Source: Gammaproteobacteria bacterium (lineage in GTDB: Bacteria > Pseudomonadota > Gammaproteobacteria > Xanthomonadales > Xanthomonadaceae). From it: a stretch of DNA of 14,894 nucleotides. The stretch lies in contig JANYBA010000162.1 in NCBI GenBank assembly GCA_025360985.1, positions 1-14,894 on the forward strand, given 5' to 3'. This document shows, one piece after another, positions 6,705-14,894 of this stretch. A model generated the notes under the pieces. That model had not been told where the DNA came from, ran no database searches, and worked only from the letters and a program-made list of their open reading frames with translations. How positions within the stretch are numbered: the first letter of the stretch is position 1; each line of letters starts with the position of its first letter. The position numbers and the translations under genes are program-made.

Positions 6705-6758
6705 CGTACGGAGTTTCGGAGTTGGCGGGAAGCGGAGCGCGGGAGTCCTCCGGTCGGA

Positions 6759-8537
6759 TCACTGGCCGACCGCAACCGGCGCCGCGCCGCCCGTAACCGA
6801 ACGGGCGCGGTCCAGCAACTGCAGGAACTCGTGGCGATAACCGCCGCGGTCCTCGCCGATCGCGCCCTGGGCCAGGTTCCTGACCTGGTTCCAGTTGAAG
6901 CTGGCGTCGTTGCGGCCGCCGCGCAGCAGGTCGGCATAGGCCGCCACCGCCGCCGCCCAGCGCAGGCGCGGGCTGGCCTGAGGCTGGACCTGGGCACGGG
7001 TCATGGGCGATTCGATCAGCCGGCTGGTGGTCGCGCCCGGCAGCTTGTAACGCAGTCGCAGCAGGCCGATCTCGTCGCTGCTCGCGCGGGCCATCGGCGC
7101 CGCCTTGCCGTAGCGCAGCGGGTCCACGCTCTCGCCGCCGGAGCCGACCAGCGTGATCTCGTACAGGGCGGTGACGTCGTGACCGGCGCCGATCTCGCCC
7201 GCGTCGACCTGGTCGTTGTTGAAGTCCTCGCGGCGCAACGCGCGATCCTCGTAGCCGATCAGCCGGTATTCGGCGACCACGGCCGGATTGAACTCGAGCT
7301 GGATCTTCACGTCCTGGGCGATGGTGAGCAGGGTCGACGACACTTCCTCGACCAGCACCTTGCGGCCTTCCATCGGCGAATCGATGTAGGCGTGGTTGCC
7401 GTTGCCGACATCGGCCAGGCGCTCGGCCATGGCGTCGTTGTAGTTGCCGCTGCCGAAGCCCAGCGTGGTCAAAGCAATGCCGGACTTGCGCTGGTCGGCG
7501 ATCATCGTCTCCAACGCTTTCTGGTCGAAGGTGCCGACGTTGAAGTCGCCGTCGGTGGCGAGGATGACCCGGTTCACGCCATTGCGCTGGAACGACTGCC
7601 GCGCCGTCGCATACGCCAACTGCAAGCCCTGGCCGCCGTTGGTCGAGCCGCCCGCCTGCAACTGGTCGAGCGAGGCGAGGATGGTCGCCTTCTGGTCGCC
7701 CGGGGTCGGTGGCAACACCAGTCCGGCGCTGCCGGCGTAGACGACGATCGATACGCGGTCCTGCGGGCGCAGTTGCGACACCAGTTGGCGGAAGCTGTCC
7801 TTGAGTAGTGGCAACTTGTCGGGCTCGTCCATCGAGCCGGAGGTGTCGATCAGAAAAACCAGATTTGCGGCCGGGATCTGCGCCTTGGGAACGTCATAGC
7901 CCTGGATGCCGATCTGCAGCAACTGGTGTCTCGCATTCCAGGGCGCCGGCGCGATCTCGGTGCTGACCCGGAATGGTTGTTCGCGCGTCGCTGGCGCCGG
8001 GTAGCCGTAGTCGAAATAGTTGATCATTTCCTCGGCGCGCACGGCATCGGCGGGCGGCCGCTCGCCGGCGACCAGCATGCGCCGGACGTTGCTGTAGCTG
8101 CCGGTGTCGACGTCGATGGAAAAAGTGCTGACCGGATTCTCGGCCACGCGCTGGATCGGATTGTCGTCGAAGGCCTGATAATGCTCGGTGTTCGCCTCGA
8201 CAACGGCATTCGGCGAGACGAGGCCCGATGCCGGCATGTTCAACGCCGCCACGCGTGGCGAAGCCGGCGGCTGGGCCTGGAGGCGCGCGCCGGTCACCAT
8301 CACCTGGTCGACGGCCCCGCCATCGGCCGCGGCGGTTTCGGCAAGCGCCTGCTTCTCCACCTTGGCGTCAATCGTAGCCATGGCCACTGGGGGCGGCGCC
8401 GGCTGGCCTGCGCGTTGCCGGGCGATTTCGTCGCCTTCCTCCCGGGAGGACGCGGCGGATTGTTCGTGGGTCGGCGCCGGGCTGCAGGCGCTGAGCAGGG
8501 CCAGGGATACGGCAAGGAAGAGCGGGGAAGGGCGCAT
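6759..8537 (-). CDS. YfbK-type von Willebrand factor A lipoprotein
   Basis: Exported lipoprotein of 592 aa. The N-terminus MRPSPLFLAVSLALLSAC is a lipoprotein signal with lipobox LSAC and lipidated Cys18. A low-complexity stretch follows, then the TonB-box-like VDQVMVTGARLQ (76-87). Next is a YfbK-type N-terminal module (about 113-205: STFSIDVDTGSYSNVRR, AEEMINYFDY) and a vWA domain (about 225-400). The metal site is intact: DTSGS with D231, S233 and S235, then T299 in GGSTNGGQGL, and D329 in ATDGD. The rest (400-585) matches the YfbK C-terminal domain (DUF3520). Length is near that of E. coli YfbK (about 575 aa). The ATG at 8537 is preferred over a TTG at 8564, because GGAG lies six bases upstream and the lipobox is then correctly placed. 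It precedes the sigma gene. The ligand is unknown. Confidence 0.9.
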   Translation of the reverse strand: MRPSPLFLAVSLALLSACSPAPTHEQSAASSREEGDEIARQRAGQPAPPPVAMATIDAKVEKQALAETAAADGGAVDQVMVTGARLQAQPPASPRVAALNMPASGLVSPNAVVEANTEHYQAFDDNPIQRVAENPVSTFSIDVDTGSYSNVRRMLVAGERPPADAVRAEEMINYFDYGYPAPATREQPFRVSTEIAPAPWNARHQLLQIGIQGYDVPKAQIPAANLVFLIDTSGSMDEPDKLPLLKDSFRQLVSQLRPQDRVSIVVYAGSAGLVLPPTPGDQKATILASLDQLQAGGSTNGGQGLQLAYATARQSFQRNGVNRVILATDGDFNVGTFDQKALETMIADQRKSGIALTTLGFGSGNYNDAMAERLADVGNGNHAYIDSPMEGRKVLVEEVSSTLLTIAQDVKIQLEFNPAVVAEYRLIGYEDRALRREDFNNDQVDAGEIGAGHDVTALYEITLVGSGGESVDPLRYGKAAPMARASSDEIGLLRLRYKLPGATTSRLIESPMTRAQVQPQASPRLRWAAAVAAYADLLRGGRNDASFNWNQVRNLAQGAIGEDRGGYRHEFLQLLDRARSVTGGAAPVAVGQ

Positions 8538-8603
8538 GGCGAACTCCGTTGGTTGGGGGCGCAAGTGGAACGCGCCGGGCCAGGGAACGGGGTTACGCAG
8601 ACT
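8538..8603 (-). other. xseA-vWA intergenic segment with the vWA ribosome-binding site
   Basis: A 66-bp gap between two genes of the same direction. It contains ACGGAG (GGAG at 8544-8547 on the minus strand), six bases before the vWA ATG, which settles the start. I see no convincing promoter pair and no terminator hairpin with a T tract, so read-through from xseA is likely, although a promoter cannot be excluded. Confidence 0.5.
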
Positions 8604-9818
8604 TCAGCTTGGCTTTGGCTCGACCTTCACCGGCAGCCGGCCTTCCGACAATTGCACTTCCAGGGTCTGGCCAGTGGTCGCGTCGGCGGCGCGGCGCAGC
8701 ACAAGCCCGCCGGCGTCGCGGACGATGGCGTAGCCACGCGCCAAGGTGGCCAGCGGGCTGACCGAGTTGAGCGTCCGGCCAAGTCCGCGCAGGGCCGTAG
8801 CACGTTGCTCCAGGCCGCGGACGATGCGCTGGTCGAGCCTTTGCCGGAGCGCGGCCAATCGCAGTTGGCCACGTTCGAGCCGAGATCCGGGCGACTGCGC
8901 TTGCAAGCGAAGCCAGGCCTGGTCGTTTCGTTGCGCCAGGTTGACCAGCCGTCGCGCGATGGCGGTGTCCAGCCGCCGCTGGCTTTGCCGCAGGCGCATC
9001 GCAAGTTCGTCGCGAGCCGGCACCAGCAGCTCGGCCGCGGCCGAAGGCGTGGCGGCGCGCAGGTCGGCGGCGAAATCGGCAAGCGTGAAATCAACCTCGT
9101 GGCCCACTGCCGACACGATTGGCACCGGCGAAGCGGCAATGTCGCGGGCCAGGGCTTCGTCGTTGAAACACCAAAGGTCTTCCAGCGAGCCGCCGCCGCG
9201 CGCCAGCAACAAGGCGTCGTAGCGAACTGAAGCGATCGCCTTGGCCAGCATCGCGCGGATCACGGCCGCCGCGCCTTCGCCTTGCACGGGCACCGGCAGT
9301 ACCTCCACGTCGACCAGCGGGAAGCGCCGTCCGAGCACGCTCAGCACGTCGCGCACGGCGGCGCCACTCGGCGAGGTGATCACGCCCAGGCGGCGCACGA
9401 ACGGCGGCAGGGCGCGCTTGCGTTCCGATGCGAACAGGCCTTCCGCAGCTAGCTTGGCTTTCAATTCTTCGAAGGCGCGCCGCAGGGCGCCTTCTCCGGC
9501 CTCTTCCATGTGTTCGAGCGCCAGCTGGTAATCGCCGCGCGCTTCGTACACGGTCAGCCGACCCCGGACCAGCACCTGCAGGCCGTCGCGCGGCTGGAAG
9601 CGCAGGTACATGGCCTTCTGCTTGAACAGGGCGCAACGGACCTGCGCGCGATCGTCCTTGAGCGTGAAATACAAGTGACCCGAGGCCGGCCGGGAAAAAT
9701 TGCTGATCTCGCCCTCGACCCAGACCTGGGCAAAGCTGCCTTCGAGCAGGTCCCGCGCCAGGGCATTGAGCTGGGCAGGCTTGAGTACCTTGCGTTCACG
9801 TACGAGGTCGATAGCCAT
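8604..9818 (-). CDS. xseA: Exodeoxyribonuclease VII large subunit
   Basis: Large, catalytic subunit of exonuclease VII, which with XseB degrades single-stranded DNA from both ends into acid-soluble oligonucleotides in the cytoplasm. The OB-fold DNA-binding domain covers about residues 11-105 ([24 protein letters not shown] at 32-55). The catalytic domain has [20 protein letters not shown] (143-162), [18 protein letters not shown] (204-221) and [20 protein letters not shown] (236-255). Residues 265-404 are the long helical stalk that recruits small subunits. At 404 aa it is about 50 shorter than E. coli XseA (456), and the shortfall lies in the helical part. xseB is not nearby. The ATG at 9818 follows TATCCT by six bases and lacks a Shine-Dalgarno sequence. 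It heads the minus-strand run. Confidence 0.95.
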   Translation of the reverse strand: MAIDLVRERKVLKPAQLNALARDLLEGSFAQVWVEGEISNFSRPASGHLYFTLKDDRAQVRCALFKQKAMYLRFQPRDGLQVLVRGRLTVYEARGDYQLALEHMEEAGEGALRRAFEELKAKLAAEGLFASERKRALPPFVRRLGVITSPSGAAVRDVLSVLGRRFPLVDVEVLPVPVQGEGAAAVIRAMLAKAIASVRYDALLLARGGGSLEDLWCFNDEALARDIAASPVPIVSAVGHEVDFTLADFAADLRAATPSAAAELLVPARDELAMRLRQSQRRLDTAIARRLVNLAQRNDQAWLRLQAQSPGSRLERGQLRLAALRQRLDQRIVRGLEQRATALRGLGRTLNSVSPLATLARGYAIVRDAGGLVLRRAADATTGQTLEVQLSEGRLPVKVEPKPS

Positions 9819-9902
9819 GGCCGCAGGATAGCGCCCCGGGCCCCGTGCCCGGAACCGGGATGGCTGCCGGGCTGTTAAACTCGCCGATCAGGAGGCATGG
9901 GC
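9819..9902. promoter_or_regulatory. Divergent intergenic region between xseA and the PilZ-like gene
   Basis: Only 84 bp serve both directions. On the minus strand TATCCT (9830-9825) lies six bases before the xseA ATG. On the plus strand an extended -10 match TG-T-TAAACT (9873-9881) precedes AGGAGG (9890-9895). That ribosome site is seven bases from ATG 9903 but one base from ATG 9897, so 9903 is the better start. A 6-bp inverted repeat CCGGGC/GCCCGG (9836-9841 and 9847-9852) lies between them. No good -35 boxes are visible on either side. Confidence 0.4.
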
Positions 9903-11998
9903 ATGAGTCTCACCTATCGACGCTTAAACGACGGCCTGCCCAGCGCGGGCGGCGAAGCGCTGCGACGGTTTCCGTCGGACGCGCGCAGCGCTCGCAACTG
10001 GGTGGCCGCCTTGCCCCGCGCCAATGCCCAGGCGGCGCAGATGGAATTGTCCGATGCCCTCGACAGCCTCGCCGGCCAGCGCCTGAAGGGCACGCAGCGC
10101 TTGCTGGTGTTGGAGGAATTGCGTCCGGCCGTTCTCGAGTCGGTCGGCCTGATGAAGCGGCAATACACCGGCAGCTCGCTGCCGCTGCCCGGCCTGAAGG
10201 CGCGGGCCGCGCAACAGGCCGAGACTTTCCAGCTGGACATGGCCGGCGCCTACCGCAAGGCCGCGGCCGACATCTGCGCGCCCGAGGGCGCGATCCCGAT
10301 GTTCCGCGGCGGCGCCGTCGCCAAGGCCCTGCAGCGTTCCGCGTGGCACTACTGCCAGGCGGCCAATCTTTCCTGGCGCTTGTACCGCACGCCGGCCGAA
10401 GGCGTCTGGCAGGGGCTGCATCGCGTCTACCGATTCGCCGCCGAGCAACGACTGAACCTTCGCCCGCCCGAAGAAGCATTGACGGGCAATATCGAGACGG
10501 TCCAGGGGCTCTACTTGCAGGCCCTGCTGATGTCGGTGGCCAATCCGCTGGCCTTCAGCCAGCCCGAGCAAGACACGCTCTGGACCCTGGCCCGCGCTTT
10601 CTCGGGGCTGTGCCCCTTGCAGGGCGAGCCTCCCGACGAAGGCGCCGCCTGCGTTCCCGAGGATGCCGACCAAGGCCCTGGCCTGAAGCTGGAAGAGGAA
10701 AGCGATCCGCTCTGGCTGGACCTTCGGCCGCTCGCCGACGAGATCCGCGAAGCCCTTGCCCGGTCGAAAGACGGGGTGGCCGTCGTCGTTCCCGGCACCG
10801 GCATGGGCATCGAAGTGGCGGTCGAAGCGCTCTATCGCCTGCAACGCGCCTTCGGCATGATCGCGGCGCGCGCGCATCGCCGGCGCCTGGCGGGACACTC
10901 GCTGCAAACGGTGTTCGGCATGAGCGCCTTGCATTTTTACCTCGCGGGTCGGCGCGATTTCGATACCTTCGTGCGCCAGGTCGCGCAGCACGAGCACCAC
11001 GAGCGCGGCCGCGCCGCCTGGACCATGGCCGGCCCCGATGCAGCGAAAGTTCCGATGTTCCCGGCCCGGGTCCTGGACCAGAGCCTGGGCGGCTACCGCC
11101 TCAGCTGGGAGCAGGCACCGTTGATCCGCGCCCGCGTTGGCGAGTTGATCGGCCTCAACCTTGCCGACGACGGCAGCGATTCCGACTGGATGTTGGGTGT
11201 CGTCCGGTGGTTGCGCTACGAGCCGGGCGATTCGCTGTCCGCGGGCGTGGAGTTGCTCACGCGTCGCGCCTTCGCGATCGGATTGCGCGCGGAAGGCGCC
11301 GGCGCCGAATCGGGAAAACCACCCGTGCGCGCCCTCGCCCTGGCGGAAATGCAGGCGGGCGCCGGAGTTTCCTACCTCGCGACCGGGGCGATCGCGGGTA
11401 GCCAGGTCCAGATCGGCATCCTGCACGACCTGGACGGAGACGTTTTCGAACAGCTGCCTGACCAAGTCCTTGCCGACGTCGAACGCGCGCTGTCGATGGC
11501 CGACTACACCATGCTCAAGCCGCATCGCGACGAAGCCGCGATCGAGGCGGCGGCCGTCGCCGCGGCGTCCGCAGCCACCGTGGTCGAGGCCGAGGCACCG
11601 CCCGAGCCGGAGGTCGCGCCCGCGGTTGCGCCAGCGATGGATGCGGGTGCCGGAGCCCCAGACCATGCCGCGACTGCTGCTGAAGCGGAAACCGCAGTCT
11701 TGGCTGCTGGCGAAGACGAGGCGTTTTCGGAAGCGGATGCGGAAGACTTCGCGATCGCGCAAGCGGAGGCCGACGCCGAAGCAGAAGCCATTGCAATGGC
11801 GGAAGCAGAGGCGGACGCAGCGCTGGCGGTCATGGAAGGCGAGGGGATCATCGTCTCGGTCGAGTCTTTTGCCGAGCTCGACGAGCCAGCTGAATCGTCA
11901 TCGGAGTTTTCGACGTCCTACGAGTTGATCGAGCCGGTCGGTGAAGACGACGAGGCCAAGTCCGAAGACGAACTGGACAACGGCCAGGACTATCTCCG

Positions 11999-12002
<4 letters not shown>
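9903..12002 (+). CDS. PilZ-like protein of unknown function with a long acidic tail
   Basis: Protein of 699 aa that I cannot name. There is no signal peptide or membrane helix, so it is probably cytoplasmic. Residues 1-~270 are helical with no motif I recognise. About 285-365 include [21 protein letters not shown] and [16 protein letters not shown]. Residues 386-475 look like a PilZ-type beta domain: [11 protein letters not shown] supplies D392-x-S394-x-x-G397, followed by [12 protein letters not shown] and [16 protein letters not shown] clear RxxxR partner motif is missing, so binding of cyclic di-GMP is doubtful. From about residue 543 to the end the chain is Ala/Glu/Asp-rich and very acidic (for example [18 protein letters not shown]), ending in NGQDYLR. 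The start is set by AGGAGG at 9890-9895. It overlaps ispG by ATGA. Confidence 0.8.
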
Positions 12003-13214
<1,212 letters not shown>

Positions 13215-13237
<23 letters not shown>

Positions 13238-13676
13238 GGTCGATCGCGAAACCGTCCCGCTCGTCGTCCCAGGCGACCGCGGCGATCCGCCAACCCAGGG
13301 GCGTGCGCACGAACTGCAGCGTCTTGACGCCCCGGGTCCGGAACGGACGGCCGGCGAGGATGCCGGATTTTTCGTACAGGCAAAGGCGCTGGGCGATCGC
13401 GCCGGCAAAGTCGGTGCGGGCGCGCAATTCCCGTTCCCGGAAGTCGACCAGGGTGCCATCGGTCAACAAGGCGCGGCGCGGCTCGATGAAGGCCTCGACG
13501 CCGGAGAATTCCGGATCGCCGCCGACGTTCTTGCTGACCAGGGCATTGGCGACGAACAACTCGCGCAAGGAATCGAGGTCGGGTGCGGCGCCGCCGGTAT
13601 TGTCGAAAGCACGGAAGAAACGCTCGACCACGGCGTCGATCTCGGCCTCGTCGCCGGTGGTCGCGCGCCCGCTCAT
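13215..13676 (-). CDS. NTF2-like/SnoaL-type small protein
   Basis: Uncharacterised cytoplasmic protein of 153 aa with the pattern of an NTF2-like fold. The opening helix is [16 protein letters not shown] (11-26). Then come a cone-forming helix and strands with [26 protein letters not shown] and [14 protein letters not shown], and a last pair of strands, [22 protein letters not shown] (118-139). These folds serve as small enzymes or ligand pockets. No catalytic set can be picked out, so no reaction is proposed. AGGA eight bases upstream supports the ATG at 13676, which overlaps the EamA transporter stop by ATGA. Its own stop lies 23 bp inside the convergent ispG gene. Confidence 0.8.
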
Positions 13677-14560
13677 GTCGTCGCGTCCTGCGGCGCGCTG
13701 CGTGGCAAGCGCGACTCGCGATGGGTGATGTAGGCGTTGGCGATGAAGATGATGCTGGCGCCAATGACGGTGTAGTGGTCGAGGACCTCGTCGAACAGGA
13801 AGTAGCCGGCCAACGCCACCAAGGGCAACTGCATGAAGCTGATCGTCGTCAGCGCCGAGACTTCGCCCAGGCGCAGCGCGCGCGTCCAGAGCATGTGGCC
13901 GCTGGTGCCGAGCACGCCGGCGGCAACGATCCAGGCCCAGGTCCAGCCCTGCGGCCATTGCCAGACCGCAAGCGCGGGTCCGAGCGACATCGGCACCCAC
14001 AGCGCGGTGGTCCAGAACACGATCCGGTCGGCAGGTTCGGTCGCGGTCAGTTCCTTGATCTGGATCGAGACCGTCGCGTTGAGGACCGCCGCGAGCAAGG
14101 CGATCAAGCTGCCGAGCGTGAAGCTCTCGGTTCCCGGTCGCACCACGATCAGCACGCCGATGAATCCGATCGACACCGCGGTCCAGCGGCGCGCGCGGAC
14201 CTCTTCGCCGAGGAACAGCGCCGCCGCCATGGTCACGAACAGCGGCGACGAATACGACAACGCAATCGCCTGAGTTAAAGGCAGGTGGCCGATCGCCCAG
14301 AAGCCGGCGAACATCGAGCAGATGCCGATCGCGCAACGAATGAGGTAGCGCGGCAGGCGCGCGGTCTTCAGCAAGGACCAACCGTGCCGGTAAAGCAGGG
14401 GCAATGCGGCGAGCAGGCCGAAGAAATTGCGGAAGAACGCCACCTCGAACGTGTTCAGCTGCTTGGAACTCAGCCGGATGGCGACCGCCATGAGGCCGAA
14501 GAAAAAAGTGCTGGCCAGCATCAATCCGGCGGCGCGCAGGTGGGCGCGGGGTTCGCTCAT
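13673..14560 (-). CDS. EamA/DMT family transporter
   Basis: Inner-membrane protein of 295 aa with the drug/metabolite transporter layout: ten predicted helices in two EamA repeats. The first repeat (about 10-138) contains [23 protein letters not shown] and [18 protein letters not shown] (93-110), then [25 protein letters not shown]. The second (about 148-282) ends with [31 protein letters not shown], repeating the same LGE/FDE helix-breaking pattern. The substrate is unknown, though relatives export amino acids, metabolites or drugs. It is joined to murB upstream (ATGA at 14557-14560) and to the NTF2-like gene downstream. Codons 94-103 are rich in codons rare in this genome. Confidence 0.92.
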   Translation of the reverse strand: MSEPRAHLRAAGLMLASTFFFGLMAVAIRLSSKQLNTFEVAFFRNFFGLLAALPLLYRHGWSLLKTARLPRYLIRCAIGICSMFAGFWAIGHLPLTQAIALSYSSPLFVTMAAALFLGEEVRARRWTAVSIGFIGVLIVVRPGTESFTLGSLIALLAAVLNATVSIQIKELTATEPADRIVFWTTALWVPMSLGPALAVWQWPQGWTWAWIVAAGVLGTSGHMLWTRALRLGEVSALTTISFMQLPLVALAGYFLFDEVLDHYTVIGASIIFIANAYITHRESRLPRSAPQDATT

Positions 14561-14894
14561 TCGTAGAAGCTGGCGCCGATGATTCGCGGCTCCGGTTCCA
14601 GCGTGACGCCGAACCGGTCCTGCACCGAAGCCGCGACCCGGCGGGCGAGGCCGAGCAGCTGGGCGCCGGTGGCGTTGCCATGGTTGACCAATACCAGGGC
14701 GTGTTGCGTGGCGATTCCGGCGTCGCCGTCGCGATGGCCCTTCCAGCCGCAGGCCTCGATCATCCAGGCCGCGGACACCTTGCGCGACTGCGGGGAAGTT
14801 CCCGGGAACACCGGCAGCGCCGGAAACGCCGCTTGCAACTGTTCCGCGCGATCGAGTTCGAGAACGGGATTCTTGAAGAAGCTACCGGCATTGC
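14557..14894 (-). CDS. murB: UDP-N-acetylenolpyruvoylglucosamine reductase MurB, 3' part (5' end outside window)
   Basis: C-terminal ~112 residues of MurB, the FAD- and NADPH-dependent enzyme that makes UDP-MurNAc in peptidoglycan synthesis. The frame enters from the right edge with NAGSFFKNP, whose Ser is the catalytic proton donor (Ser229 in E. coli). [14 protein letters not shown] and [13 protein letters not shown] follow, then LEPEPRIIG near the end, whose first Glu after Leu-Glu-Pro matches catalytic Glu325. This is the type I (E. coli-like) C-terminus. The stop overlaps the EamA gene start by 4 nt. The visible part is complete and intact. Confidence 0.95.
   Translation of the reverse strand, partial: NAGSFFKNPVLELDRAEQLQAAFPALPVFPGTSPQSRKVSAAWMIEACGWKGHRDGDAGIATQHALVLVNHGNATGAQLLGLARRVAASVQDRFGVTLEPEPRIIGASFYE

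Noticed and set aside
6696..6758. Search for an autoregulatory ECF promoter (GGAAC-type -35) between the vWA and sigma genes.
   Set aside because: Only a loose GGAGGACT match is present, with no fitting -10 box, so it cannot be supported.
8604..9818. Suspected C-terminal truncation of xseA, because it is about 50 residues shorter than the E. coli protein.
   Set aside because: All catalytic motifs and a complete helical stalk with a normal ending are present. The stalk varies in length between lineages, and no frameshifted remnant follows.
9924..11762. Very long open frame on the minus strand opposite the PilZ-like gene; similar long antisense frames opposite the ABC gene (3171-4367) and the sigma/vWA genes (6159-7808).
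   Set aside because: GC-rich third positions create long stop-free frames. The translations are rich in Arg, Ala and Gly with no family motif, while the opposite strand carries clear genes.
11787..11800. Perfect 14-bp palindrome GCCATTGCAATGGC inside the acidic-tail coding region.
   Set aside because: About one such palindrome is expected by chance in a window of this size, and it falls in repetitive Ala/Met/Ile codons.

Overview
The window is chromosomal DNA from a GC-rich gammaproteobacterium. The best guess is the Lysobacterales/Xanthomonadales (Xanthomonas, Lysobacter or Arenimonas relatives). The reasons are the high G+C, third codon positions that are nearly all G or C, the nagZ-hpt-methylthioinosine phosphorylase run, an IspG with the long beta/gamma-type insert, and an anti-sigma/vWA pair carrying 'VTGxRLQ' motifs typical of TonB-rich bacteria. 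The assignment rests on family resemblance only. I see no insertion sequence, prophage, CRISPR array, tRNA or rRNA. The window is densely coding: 16 genes, no gap over about 130 bases, and both end genes cut by the window edge.

Left part (1-2870, plus strand). The 3' part of nagZ (peptidoglycan recycling) is followed 1 nt later by hpt (hypoxanthine-guanine phosphoribosyltransferase). hpt overlaps by ATGA a gene for S-methyl-5'-thioinosine phosphorylase, whose product hypoxanthine is the substrate of Hpt. Next comes a monocistronic cold-shock protein gene with a recognisable promoter, a leader of roughly 90 nt and a strong intrinsic terminator. A small secreted protein follows, resembling surface-adhesin E and ending in a proline-rich tandem repeat.

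Middle part (2877-9818, minus strand). Read from right to left, this is xseA (exonuclease VII large subunit), a YfbK-type von Willebrand A lipoprotein, an ECF sigma factor, a single-pass membrane anti-sigma-like protein, a YigZ/IMPACT family protein and an ABCB-type exporter. The last four are linked by 4-nt ATGA or GTGA overlaps. The sigma factor, its membrane partner and the vWA lipoprotein look like one envelope-facing signalling module. The two exported proteins share a TonB-box-like 12-residue motif, and the sigma factor's start codon lies in the loop of a strong predicted hairpin.

Right part (9903-14894). A 699-residue protein of unknown function, with a PilZ-type D-x-S-x-x-G motif and a long acidic tail, is coupled by ATGA overlap to ispG (MEP isoprenoid pathway). 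Converging on ispG, with a 23-bp 3' overlap, is a minus-strand run: murB (cut at the right edge), a ten-helix EamA/DMT transporter and an NTF2-like protein, again joined by ATGA overlaps.

Most of the window is ordinary housekeeping sequence. The parts most worth a second look are the sigma/anti-sigma/vWA module and the PilZ-like acidic-tail protein.
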